A DNA stretch of 39,549 nucleotides from CAITQP01 sp964533145 (GTDB taxonomy: Bacteria; Patescibacteriota; Minisyncoccia; Phycocordibacterales; UBA9973): positions 1 to 39,549 of the forward strand of contig CAZHLG010000004.1 in NCBI GenBank assembly GCA_964533145.1, read 5' to 3'. The notes below the pieces were generated by a model. That model did not search any database. It was not told where the DNA came from and worked only from the letters and a program-made list of their open reading frames with translations. Numbering within the stretch: the first letter of the stretch is position 1; each line of letters begins with the position of its first letter. Positions 1-6,163 of this stretch are shown here, in pieces. The position numbers and the translations under genes were made by a program.

Positions 1-293
1 TTCATGAGGTATTTGAGGAACCGGCGCAGGGCGATGAGGTGGTAGTTCTGCGTGTTCTTCTTCATGGTGGCAGCCGATTGGCCGCGGACTTTGATGCCGG
101 GCGCGCGGTTGAGGTTGAGACGGAACTCGCGGACGGTGTCGTCGGTGATGTCTTTCGGTCCCTTGATGCCGCCGAACTCAAAAAACCGCGTAATGTAGCG
201 GTCGTAATTGCCGACAGTTTTGAGGCTCGAGCCCTTCTCGATCTCCATGTACTCGAGGAACTCGCGCTTGAGGCGGTCGATCTCCGTTGCCAT
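1..293 (-). CDS. Tyrosine recombinase (XerC/XerD-like), N-terminal part, cut by window edge
   Basis: The reading frame is open from an ATG at 293 down to the window edge, giving 97 codons with no stop. The protein begins MATEIDRLKREFLEYMEIEK and continues with GSSLKTVGNYDRYITRFFEF and later YHLIALRRFLKYLM. This matches the SAM-like core-binding N-terminal domain of Xer-type site-specific recombinases, where the 'S.kTv.nY...l..F' helix and the 'R..l..flry' helix grip DNA. The catalytic domain (R-K-HxxR-Y) would lie left of the window, so activity and the exact family (XerC, XerD or a mobile-element integrase) cannot be judged. A -10-like TACACT lies 6 bases upstream of the ATG. The gene is divergent from rpsO. 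Confidence 0.8.
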   Translation of the reverse strand, partial: MATEIDRLKREFLEYMEIEKGSSLKTVGNYDRYITRFFEFGGIKGPKDITDDTVREFRLNLNRAPGIKVRGQSAATMKKNTQNYHLIALRRFLKYLM

Positions 294-299
294 ATATAT

Positions 300-305
300 A
301 GTGTA
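300..305 (-). promoter_or_regulatory. -10 element of the xer-like gene
   Basis: On the minus strand the hexamer reads TACACT and ends 6 bases before the ATG at 293, so transcription would start at or next to the start codon. No convincing -35 box is seen at the right distance. Confidence 0.45.
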
Positions 306-363
306 GCAAAGAAACGTCGGAAAATGATGTAAACCACCCCGTCCGCACCGCGGGCGGAGGTAC

Positions 364-392
364 TTGCATTCTTTTTGAATATATGCTACAAT
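364..392 (+). promoter_or_regulatory. rpsO promoter (-35 TTGCAT, 17-base spacer, -10 TACAAT)
   Basis: TTGCAT (364-369) and TACAAT (387-392) are separated by 17 bases, a standard sigma70-type arrangement. The expected transcription start (about 399) is only a few bases before the ATG at 402, predicting a nearly leaderless rpsO mRNA and no room for the usual S15 translational operator upstream. Confidence 0.65.
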
Positions 393-401
393 GGACCCGT
401 T

Positions 402-665
402 ATGTTGAAGACCAAAAAGAAGCAGGCAGTCGTCAAAAAGCACCAGATGCACGAGACCGACACGGGCTCGACCAAGGTCCAGGTCGCGATTCTCTCGACC
501 CGCATCGACGAACTCGCCAAGCACCTCAAGTCGCACAAGAAGGATAACCACTCCCGCCGCGGTCTGCTCAAGATGGTGGCCGACCGCCGCACGCACCTCA
601 AGTATCTCGAGCGTAAGAACAAGCCGGCATACGACAAGCTCGTCAAGGAACTCGAACTCAAGTAG
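402..665 (+). CDS. rpsO: 30S ribosomal protein S15
   Basis: This 87-residue protein is a full-length S15, which binds the central domain of 16S rRNA and nucleates assembly of the 30S platform. It starts MLKTKKKQAVVKKHQMHETD and carries the family signatures DTGSTKVQVAILSTRI, HLKSHKKDNHSRRGLLKMV and RRTHLKYLERKNKPAYDKLV. The start at 402 is chosen because S15 proteins begin close to the poly-lysine stretch; the in-frame upstream extension overlaps the promoter. The gene lies two genes upstream of pnp, the classic rpsO partner, but here a NYN gene and a convergent small gene separate them and rpsO has its own terminator. Confidence 0.97.
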   Translation: MLKTKKKQAVVKKHQMHETDTGSTKVQVAILSTRIDELAKHLKSHKKDNHSRRGLLKMVADRRTHLKYLERKNKPAYDKLVKELELK

Positions 666-677
666 TTCGGGTTTTTT
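651..677 (+). terminator. rpsO terminator overlapping the stop codon
   Basis: An 8-bp stem (651-658 with 664-671, one T-G pair) closes a 5-base loop and is followed by six T. The rpsO stop codon (663-665) lies in the loop and right arm, so the last codons of S15 are part of the hairpin. Confidence 0.6.
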
Positions 678-684
678 GATGTGC

Positions 685-734
685 TATAGTGTCTTTGTGC
701 CTCTTTTAAAAACCCGTTCATAATTTTTCATACT
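685..734 (+). promoter_or_regulatory. Candidate -10 elements for the NYN gene
   Basis: TATAGT at 685-690 is the better hexamer but leaves a leader of about 42 bases. CATAAT at 719-724 has a possible -35 TTGTGC at 695-700 (18-base spacer). CATACT at 729-734, 5 bases before the ATG at 740, would give the leaderless arrangement seen elsewhere. The sequence does not decide between them. Confidence 0.35.
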
Positions 735-739
735 CGCAT

Positions 740-1255
740 ATGGCAATCATCAAGCATCAGGACCAGCGCGTGGCCGTTTTTATCGACACGCAGAATCTGT
801 ATCACAGCGCGCGCAATCTGTATAAATCGTACGTGAACTTCGGCGCGATCCTCAAGGACGCGGTCGCCGGGCGCAAGCTCGTGCGTGCCATGGCCTATGT
901 GATCGCAAGCGAGGCTGGCGACGAGAAGGCGTTTTTCGAGGCGCTCACCAAGCTCGGCATCGAGACGAAGGTCAAAGATCTCCAGGTCTTCTCGGATGGC
1001 TCGAAAAAAGGCGACTGGGACGTGGGTCTTGCCATCGACGCGGTCTCGATCGCGCCGCGTATCGACGCAGCCGTGCTCGTGACCGGCGACGGCGACTATG
1101 TGCCGCTCGTCGAATACCTCCAGCGCCATTCCGGTCTCCAGGTCGAAGTGATCTCGTTCGGCAAGTCGAGCGCCATGCGGCTCAAGGAGGCTGCCGACGA
1201 TTTCTTCGATCTCTCCGTGAGCCCCAACAAGTACCTCATCCGCTCGCGCCGCTAG
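740..1255 (+). CDS. NYN-domain (LabA/DUF88, PIN-like) putative ribonuclease
   Basis: The 171-residue protein has the layout of a stand-alone NYN domain, a PIN-like metal-dependent RNase fold. The first strand ends in the acidic motif VAVFIDTQNLY (Asp16), then comes KGDWDVGLAIDA (Asp92, Asp94) and finally VLVTGDGDYVPLV (Asp117, Asp119). These acidic residues are those expected to hold the catalytic metal. There is no signal peptide or membrane segment, so it should act in the cytosol on RNA; the substrate is unknown. It sits between rpsO and pnp, a context that fits RNA metabolism. The ATG at 740 gives a start close to the first strand, as in the family. A strong hairpin at 1265-1292 ends the gene. 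Confidence 0.88.
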   Translation: MAIIKHQDQRVAVFIDTQNLYHSARNLYKSYVNFGAILKDAVAGRKLVRAMAYVIASEAGDEKAFFEALTKLGIETKVKDLQVFSDGSKKGDWDVGLAIDAVSIAPRIDAAVLVTGDGDYVPLVEYLQRHSGLQVEVISFGKSSAMRLKEAADDFFDLSVSPNKYLIRSRR

Positions 1256-1264
1256 CACGCACGT

Positions 1265-1292
1265 AAAAAGCCCCGATTGTTCGGGGCTTTTT
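1265..1292. terminator. Bidirectional terminator between convergent genes
   Basis: A perfect 12-bp stem (1265-1276 with 1281-1292) closes a TTGT loop. The arms start with five A and end with five T, so the hairpin works for the NYN gene (+) and for the small gene arriving from the right (-). Confidence 0.85.
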
Positions 1293-1296
1293 CTAT

Positions 1297-1590
1297 TTAG
1301 GCCAAAGCGGCACTCGGTCTCTTCACGTGGGTTTTGGGATTGTCAGCTTCCTTCGATGTTTCGGACAGATGGATGGTCTCTGCCTCGGTCAGGAGTGCAG
1401 CATCTTTTTCCGAGATGCTCGGGGCGGTGAACTTGAACGATCCTGTGTTGCCGTGCGGCAGGCCCTTTGCCTCCAGGATCGTGTGTACGTGTTTTCGCGT
1501 GAGTTGTGTCACGCCGGGCTGCGTCAGGACTATCGCCTGATAGCTGTTCCCGTTGTTTGTAACGGTCAGATGAAAACGGTTATGCGCCAT
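1297..1590 (-). CDS. Small unknown protein (97 residues)
   Basis: I do not recognise this protein. It starts MAHNRFHLTVTNNGNSYQAI and ends in a basic, Ala-rich tail (THVKRPSAALA). It is soluble, His/Thr/Ser-rich in its first half, and has no Cys, signal peptide or membrane segment. An upstream in-frame ATG at 1626 lies above the strong -10 box, so the start at 1590 is preferred. It has one of the best promoters in the window (TTGACA, 16 bases, TATAGT), suggesting it is well expressed. It is divergent from pnp and shares the bidirectional terminator with the NYN gene. Confidence 0.65.
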   Translation of the reverse strand: MAHNRFHLTVTNNGNSYQAIVLTQPGVTQLTRKHVHTILEAKGLPHGNTGSFKFTAPSISEKDAALLTEAETIHLSETSKEADNPKTHVKRPSAALA

Positions 1591-1611
1591 AATGAAATAC
1601 GTTTGCTTCGA

Positions 1612-1639
1612 ACTATACACCCGCATGATTCGTTGTCAA
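1612..1639 (-). promoter_or_regulatory. Strong promoter of the small minus-strand gene
   Basis: On the minus strand TTGACA (1639-1634) and TATAGT (1617-1612) are 16 bases apart. Transcription should start near 1605, leaving a leader of about 15 bases before the ATG at 1590 with no Shine-Dalgarno motif. Confidence 0.75.
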
Positions 1640-1660
1640 ACACACGAAAGGGTGTAGAAT
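1633..1660 (+). promoter_or_regulatory. Possible upstream pnp promoter sharing its -35 with the divergent gene
   Basis: TTGTCA (1633-1638) and TAGAAT (1655-1660) are 16 bases apart on the plus strand. The -35 box is almost the exact complement of the -35 used by the minus-strand gene. It would give pnp a leader of about 90 bases. Confidence 0.4.
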
Positions 1661-1746
1661 GCGGACATTAGCAGTTTACGCGCTCGCTTCCGGACGTATA
1701 GAATTGCGCGCACATCGAAGCAATTTTACGGTCCGGACGCGAGTCA

Positions 1747-1758
1747 TATACATATAGT
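1747..1758 (+). promoter_or_regulatory. pnp proximal -10 element
   Basis: TATACA (1747-1752) ends 6 bases before the pnp ATG at 1759; a second hexamer, TATAGT, abuts the ATG (1753-1758). A weak TTTTAC at 1724-1729 is 17 bases upstream of the first hexamer. This arrangement would give a leaderless pnp transcript. Confidence 0.5.
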
Positions 1759-3903
1759 ATGCATTCGAAAGAATACTCCGTAGCGGTCGGCGGCAAGACC
1801 ATCACTGCCGTTTTCAGCGATCTTGCCGATCAGGCGAACGGTTCCGTGATGCTCAAGTGCGAGGACACGATCGTGCTTGCCACGGCCGTCATCTCGCGGA
1901 GCGACAAGAACAATCCGGGCTTCTTCAATCTCACGGTCGAGTATCTCGAGAAGTTCTACGCCGCCGGCCTCATCCTCGGCGGCCAGTACAACAAGCGCGA
2001 AGGCCGCCCGTCCGACGAGGCCATCCTCTCGGCGCGCGTCATCGACCGCACGATCCGTCCGCTCTTCGCGCATCACATCAAGAACGCCGTGCAGGTCGTG
2101 GCGACAGTGCTTTCCGTGGGCCGCATGGACCCGGGCGTGCTTGCCGTGAATGCCGTCTCGCTTGCGCTTGCGACGAGCGACATTCCGTGGGCGGGTCCCG
2201 TGGGCGCCGTGCATGTCGGCAAGGGCCGCGACGGCGGCGAGATCGCGATCGACAACTACATCCCGAACACCGGAGAGAACAACTATGATCTCGACATGAC
2301 TGTCTGCGGCAAGGATGGCAACGTCGTCATGATCGAAGCCATGGCCCGCGAGTATCCCGAGGCAGAGATGGCCGCCGCGCTCGACATGGCCATGCCGGAG
2401 ATCGCCGCGCTCGAGAAGTGGCAGCGGGACATCGTGGCTGAGATCGGCAAGCCGAAGAAAGACATGCCCGCTCCGACCGTTGCCGAAGAAGCCAAGGCGC
2501 TCTTTGCTGCGACCGTCGGCCCCAAGATGGACAGCATCTTCGGCGCCGAATCCAAGAAGACGCTGTACGCGCTTGAAGACGAATGGAAGGCCGCGCTTGC
2601 CGAGAAATTCCCGGGCGAGGAGAACGAGAAGCTCGTCGAGACCGCCGAGGATTATTTCAACGAGATGGTCGATGTGCTCATCCATCAGAAAGCGCTCAGG
2701 GAAGGGAAGCGTGCCGATGGCCGCGCGCTCGATCAAGTCCGTCTGATCTTCGCCAAGGCGGGCGGGCTGTCGCCGGTCCTGCACGGTACGGGCATCTTTT
2801 ATCGCGGCGAGACGCACGTGCTTTCCGTGCTCACGCTTGCCGGTCCGGAGGCCGCGCAGACCATCGAGGGCATGGAGATCCGCGGCACCAAGCGCTTCAC
2901 GCATCATTACAATTTCCCTGCATACTCCGTCGGCGAGACGGGCCGTTTCGGCGGCATCAACCGCCGCGAGATGGGTCACGGCTTCTTGGCCGAGAAGGCG
3001 CTCATTCCGGTCATCCCCGACAAGATGGCGTTCCCGTACACGATCCGTCTCGTGTCCGAGTCGACCGCGTCCAATGGATCGACCTCGCAGGCCTCGATCT
3101 GCGGATCGACCATCGCGCTCATGGATGGCGGCGTGCCGATCAAGGCGCCGGTGGCGGGTCTTGCCATGGGTCTTATCCTCAATCTCGAGAACCCGAGCGA
3201 GTACAAGATCCTCTCTGATATCCAGGGTCCGGAAGACCATCATGGCGACATGGACTTCAAGGTCGCCGGCACGCGCGCCGGCGTGACCGCGATCCAGCTC
3301 GACATCAAAGTCGGCGGCGTGCCCGTGCAGGCGCTCAAGGATGCCATGATCCAGGCGCGCGCAGGCCGACTCGGCATCCTCGATGTGATCGAGAGGGAGA
3401 TCGCCGCGCCGCGCGCCGACATCTCCCCGAACGCGCCGAAGATCCTCGTCACCACGATCAAGCCGGAGCAGATCGGCATGGTCATCGGTTCGGGCGGCAA
3501 GACCATCAATGGCATCCGCGAGAAGACGGGTGCCGAGATCACGATCGAGGACGACGGTACGGTGTATGTGACCGGCAAGAACGGCGCAGCCGATGCCGCG
3601 CTCGAGATCATCAAGGGCATGACGCACGAATGGAAAGTTGGCGAGCCTGCCATGGGCGAGGTCGTGAAGATACTCGAAGTCGGTGCCATCGTGAAGCTTT
3701 CCGAATATGCTGACGGCATGGTGCACATCTCCGAGCTCGCGCCGTGGCGCGTCGCCCGCGTGACCGACCTGGTCAAGGAGGGTATGCAGGTGCCGGTCAA
3801 GGTGGTCGGCGTCGACCCCGAACGCGGCCGCATCTCGCTTTCCATCAAGGCAGCCAAGCCCGATTTCTTCCCGAAACCGGCGACCGAAGCGCCGAAAGCC
3901 TAA
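1759..3903 (+). CDS. pnp: Polyribonucleotide nucleotidyltransferase (PNPase)
   Basis: PNPase degrades RNA 3' to 5' by phosphorolysis, releasing nucleoside diphosphates, and can also add 3' tails. The 714-residue protein is full length. The first RNase PH-like domain starts YSVAVGGKTITAVFSDLADQ and contains GGQYNKREGRPSD. A helical linker follows. The second, catalytic RNase PH domain carries VLSVLTLAGPEAAQ, YNFPAYSVGETGR, SNGSTSQASICGST and ILSDIQGPEDHHGDMDFKVA. A KH domain (about 567-610, MVIGSGGKTINGIREKTGAE) and an S1 domain (about 627-697, GMVHISELAPWRV...RISLSIKAA) close the protein. It probably forms the usual trimeric ring in the cytosol. The start is fixed by the MHSKEYSV N-terminus. 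A canonical terminator follows. Confidence 0.98.
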   Translation: MHSKEYSVAVGGKTITAVFSDLADQANGSVMLKCEDTIVLATAVISRSDKNNPGFFNLTVEYLEKFYAAGLILGGQYNKREGRPSDEAILSARVIDRTIRPLFAHHIKNAVQVVATVLSVGRMDPGVLAVNAVSLALATSDIPWAGPVGAVHVGKGRDGGEIAIDNYIPNTGENNYDLDMTVCGKDGNVVMIEAMAREYPEAEMAAALDMAMPEIAALEKWQRDIVAEIGKPKKDMPAPTVAEEAKALFAATVGPKMDSIFGAESKKTLYALEDEWKAALAEKFPGEENEKLVETAEDYFNEMVDVLIHQKALREGKRADGRALDQVRLIFAKAGGLSPVLHGTGIFYRGETHVLSVLTLAGPEAAQTIEGMEIRGTKRFTHHYNFPAYSVGETGRFGGINRREMGHGFLAEKALIPVIPDKMAFPYTIRLVSESTASNGSTSQASICGSTIALMDGGVPIKAPVAGLAMGLILNLENPSEYKILSDIQGPEDHHGDMDFKVAGTRAGVTAIQLDIKVGGVPVQALKDAMIQARAGRLGILDVIEREIAAPRADISPNAPKILVTTIKPEQIGMVIGSGGKTINGIREKTGAEITIEDDGTVYVTGKNGAADAALEIIKGMTHEWKVGEPAMGEVVKILEVGAIVKLSEYADGMVHISELAPWRVARVTDLVKEGMQVPVKVVGVDPERGRISLSIKAAKPDFFPKPATEAPKA

Positions 3904-3923
3904 CAGCTCGCTCCTCGTGCCTG

Positions 3924-3951
3924 AAAACCGCCCGCGCTCCGGGCGGTTTTT
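3924..3951 (+). terminator. pnp terminator
   Basis: An 11-bp GC-rich stem (3924-3934 with 3940-3950) with a 5-base loop is followed directly by a T run, 20 bases after the pnp stop codon. Confidence 0.85.
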
Positions 3952-3966
3952 CTGCGCGTATATTTT

Positions 3967-3993
3967 TTGACAAATATACAGATAAATTGTAAT
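3967..3993 (+). promoter_or_regulatory. Promoter of the exported/membrane protein gene at 4018
   Basis: A perfect TTGACA (3967-3972) is followed after 15 bases by TGTAAT (3988-3993). The predicted leader is about 18 bases of A-rich sequence with no Shine-Dalgarno motif. Confidence 0.55.
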
Positions 3994-4017
3994 GTTGAAA
4001 AAAATTGAAAACAGAAC

Positions 4018-4749
4018 ATGAAGAAAAAAATACTTGCGCTTATAGCGGGGCTCGTCGCCCTGTGCGCGCACGCAAAAGAACGCACGCTGATCGTATCTCG
4101 CGACGACGTCGTCAAAGGGTACATCGGCCGATGTTATTCGACAGACTCAGGGGGCATGATGGAGCTCTGGACATGCCGCGACACCGCCATCGGGCCGAAC
4201 ATTGAAGCAACGGTGCGGTCGCTCCATGCGGCGGTTCCGTATTCCCGCGATTCGTTCAGATGTTCGGATGAGTATGCGGAATTCACTCTATGCGGTACAT
4301 TCATACGTCTGCTTACGGATACTGCTGGGCAGCAGGAGTTTTTTTCTAAAACAGAGTTGCCGGTTCGATTCTCCAGTATTCAGGATTTTGTGCGGCCCGA
4401 GCAGGTGGATCAGTTCGTGTACGTGTCCTATGACGCCACGGCACGGCGGTTTGTTCCCGTCGTGACAGAACAAGGGTCGCTCGCATACAACTGGGGTCTG
4501 CCGCTCTTTCTCGCAGGTCTGATCCTTTTTGTGGTTACTCGGATTCGGATTAAGCGCCACGGTTGGCGGTCTGTCTCAATGACGCTCTTTTTTTTGGCGA
4601 TCGTCAGTCTGTTGTTCGGGGTCATGGGTATGACGATAATCACTCGTAACTTAGGATTTTTCGTTGTTGGAATTTGTATTTTTGTTCTGTGTATTCTTTG
4701 GGTCGGGTTTACAAAATACTTCGGTATGCCTCAACCAGCTTCTGTGTGA
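4018..4749 (+). CDS. Unknown exported/membrane protein with three C-terminal membrane segments
   Basis: I do not recognise a family. The 243-residue protein begins with a signal peptide (MKKKILALIAGLVALCAHA, cleavage likely after residue 19). A domain of about 140 residues outside the membrane follows, with several Cys (GRCYSTDSG, ELWTCRDTA, SFRCSDEY, FTLCGTF) that could form disulfides. Three hydrophobic helices end the protein (about 159-174, 188-206, 212-232). The gene uses more A/T-rich codons than its neighbours and sits alone between two terminators with its own TTGACA promoter, so recent acquisition is possible but not shown. An extracytoplasmic domain followed by helices resembles surface or sensor proteins; no function can be assigned. 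Confidence 0.8.
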   Translation: MKKKILALIAGLVALCAHAKERTLIVSRDDVVKGYIGRCYSTDSGGMMELWTCRDTAIGPNIEATVRSLHAAVPYSRDSFRCSDEYAEFTLCGTFIRLLTDTAGQQEFFSKTELPVRFSSIQDFVRPEQVDQFVYVSYDATARRFVPVVTEQGSLAYNWGLPLFLAGLILFVVTRIRIKRHGWRSVSMTLFFLAIVSLLFGVMGMTIITRNLGFFVVGICIFVLCILWVGFTKYFGMPQPASV

Positions 4750-4759
4750 TCGATCTATG

Positions 4760-4788
4760 AAAGCCTTCCGAATGGAAGGCTTTTTATT
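4760..4788 (+). terminator. Terminator after the membrane protein gene
   Basis: A perfect 10-bp stem (4760-4769 with 4774-4783) with a GAAT loop is followed by a T-rich tract, 10 bases after the stop codon. The tract runs directly into the TTGACA of the next promoter. Confidence 0.85.
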
Positions 4789-4816
4789 TTGACATTCTGC
4801 TCGCATGTACTACAGT
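4789..4816 (+). promoter_or_regulatory. Promoter of the repeat-protein gene cluster at 4847
   Basis: TTGACA (4789-4794) and TACAGT (4811-4816) are 16 bases apart. Transcription would begin near 4823, with a leader of about 24 bases lacking a Shine-Dalgarno motif. It likely drives 4847-6143. Confidence 0.65.
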
Positions 4817-4846
4817 TAGGGCATTAGAACTTAGCTTGCTATCCGC

Positions 4847-5773
4847 ATGAACGAACACGAAACCACGAATACTGTTTCCGCCTCCTCCGCCGAAAAGATC
4901 CCGGCTGCGCGCCCGGCCGCCGAGGCCGTGCCTGCGATTCAGAATACCGACAAGAAGGCCGGCATGCTCCGCTCGATCTACGAACGCGGCGCGCGCGGAA
5001 TCTCGCGGCTGCTGGGCTCGGGAGCCCGGGCGAATGAGGAACTTTCAACCAAGCTGTATGCGAGCGCCGACCCGGCCGGTAAGGGTCTCGAGAACATGTC
5101 CGTGCGGGAGATCGTCGGCAACATGGGTTCGGCCGCAGGCTCGGCCATCGAATCCGGCGTCAACACCGCCGCCGGCAAGATCGACGCCGCTCTCAACCCG
5201 GAGAACAAGGATTACTTGGAAATGTCCATGCAGGAGATCGTCGGCAACATGAGTGCCGCGGTCGGCAAGCCGATACAGGAGCGCGCAAACGCGTTCGCGA
5301 ACGCCGCCGATCGCGCGTTCAATCCGGAGGGCAAAGATTACGAATCCATGTCGATGGGCGAGATCTTCCGCAACTTCAAGGAGTTCGCCGTCGGCAAGAA
5401 AGAGGTGCGCGCAGAGATTACCGCCCAGCGTTCGTCGGTTTCAGCGGCCGTCGCGGGCCTTGAGAAGAATCCGTCGAAATCCGCGCTCGAATCTGCAAAG
5501 GGCGGATTGCTTGGTGCTTGGAACACGCTCGTCCGATATGGCACCGCTGCATACAATGCCATGGTGCATGGCAGCGCCGAGGTCCGGGCGCAGTATGATG
5601 CGACCCGCAATAAGTTCAAGACGTACTGTCTTGAACAGGACAAAGAAAAGTACGCCGCCAAGCTCGAGGTCATCGAGCGCAAGCTTTCCGTGATGCGCTC
5701 GTTCGCCGAGAAGACTGGAACGCAGGTCGAGATGCCCGTCGCCGAAACCGCAGCTCCGGCTGCCGCCGCATAA
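4847..5773 (+). CDS. Unknown cytosolic protein with 42-residue repeats
   Basis: No family is recognised. The 308-residue protein has an Ala/Glu-rich disordered start, then three tandem copies of a 42-residue unit (starting near residues 75, 117 and 159). Each carries a 'NPExKDY..MSM.EIV.NM' core (first copy diverged, third shortened). The second half is helical, with many Lys, Glu and Ala, and ends in a Pro/Ala-rich tail. There is no signal peptide and no clear membrane helix; the segment GGLLGAWNTLVRYGTAAYNAMV is at most weakly amphipathic. It is followed after 4 bases by another unknown gene, so the two are probably cotranscribed. The repeat suggests a structural or scaffold role, which is only a guess. 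Confidence 0.75.
   Translation: MNEHETTNTVSASSAEKIPAARPAAEAVPAIQNTDKKAGMLRSIYERGARGISRLLGSGARANEELSTKLYASADPAGKGLENMSVREIVGNMGSAAGSAIESGVNTAAGKIDAALNPENKDYLEMSMQEIVGNMSAAVGKPIQERANAFANAADRAFNPEGKDYESMSMGEIFRNFKEFAVGKKEVRAEITAQRSSVSAAVAGLEKNPSKSALESAKGGLLGAWNTLVRYGTAAYNAMVHGSAEVRAQYDATRNKFKTYCLEQDKEKYAAKLEVIERKLSVMRSFAEKTGTQVEMPVAETAAPAAAA
5069..5404 (+). repeat. Tandem 126-bp in-frame coding repeats (2.7 copies)
   Basis: Units start at 5069, 5195 and 5321 and encode the same 42-residue motif; the last is truncated. Copies 1 and 2 both contain EIVGNM, and copies 2 and 3 share NPE.KDY..MSM.EI. They are diverged at the DNA level, so this is an old protein repeat rather than a recent duplication. 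Confidence 0.75.
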
Positions 5774-5777
5774 TCAT

Positions 5778-6143
5778 ATGACAGTACAAGAAGCACGAGA
5801 TTTTTTTGCGGGGAGCGATTTTTCCGCAGAGACAAAAAGCAAGATCAATGCCGTGCTCGCATCCGCTGCGACGCTCGGACCCGCCGAGATCGCGGCGATC
5901 AAGGCGCTCATGCAGGAGGAACTCGACAAGGATTTCGAGGAGACCGGTGCGGATTTTTCAGCAATCCCTGAGATCCGCGAAGCCGAAGCCGCACATGGAG
6001 CGGCTCAGGCTGGGATCGAAAAAGAGTTCGCCGACGACATGGCGTACATCGAGACAGAGGTTGCGCAGTTCGACGAGGTGCGGAAAAAACTCGCGGCCGT
6101 GTCCGACCATCTCGAGGCGGACGCTATCAAGCAGACTATCTAG
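5778..6143 (+). CDS. Small acidic helical protein of unknown function
   Basis: The 121-residue protein is acidic and predicted all-helical (for example KINAVLASAATLGPAEIAAI and DMAYIETEVAQFDEVRKKL) with coiled-coil-like spacing in its second half. No signal peptide, Cys or membrane segment is present, and I recognise no family. The ATG at 5778 lies 4 bases after the stop of the repeat-protein gene with no Shine-Dalgarno motif, so translation probably depends on the upstream message. The pairing with the repeat protein suggests a common role. Confidence 0.7.
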   Translation: MTVQEARDFFAGSDFSAETKSKINAVLASAATLGPAEIAAIKALMQEELDKDFEETGADFSAIPEIREAEAAHGAAQAGIEKEFADDMAYIETEVAQFDEVRKKLAAVSDHLEADAIKQTI

Positions 6144-6148
6144 CGTGG

Positions 6149-6154
6149 TATCAT
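6149..6154 (+). promoter_or_regulatory. -10 element (TATCAT) of the gene at 6164
   Basis: The hexamer ends 9 bases before the ATG, giving at most a 2-3 base leader. No good -35 is visible at the expected distance. Confidence 0.45.
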
Positions 6155-6163
6155 GGACGCGTA

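Noticed and set aside
1744..4071. Long minus-strand open frame (775 codons) opposite pnp
   Set aside because: It mirrors the codon pattern of a clear PNPase; its translation is Arg/Asp/His-rich low-complexity sequence typical of antisense frames in GC-rich genes.
4362..4378. GGTTCGATTCTCC resembling a tRNA T-loop
   Set aside because: It lies inside a coding frame and no acceptor, D-arm or anticodon arm can be drawn around it.
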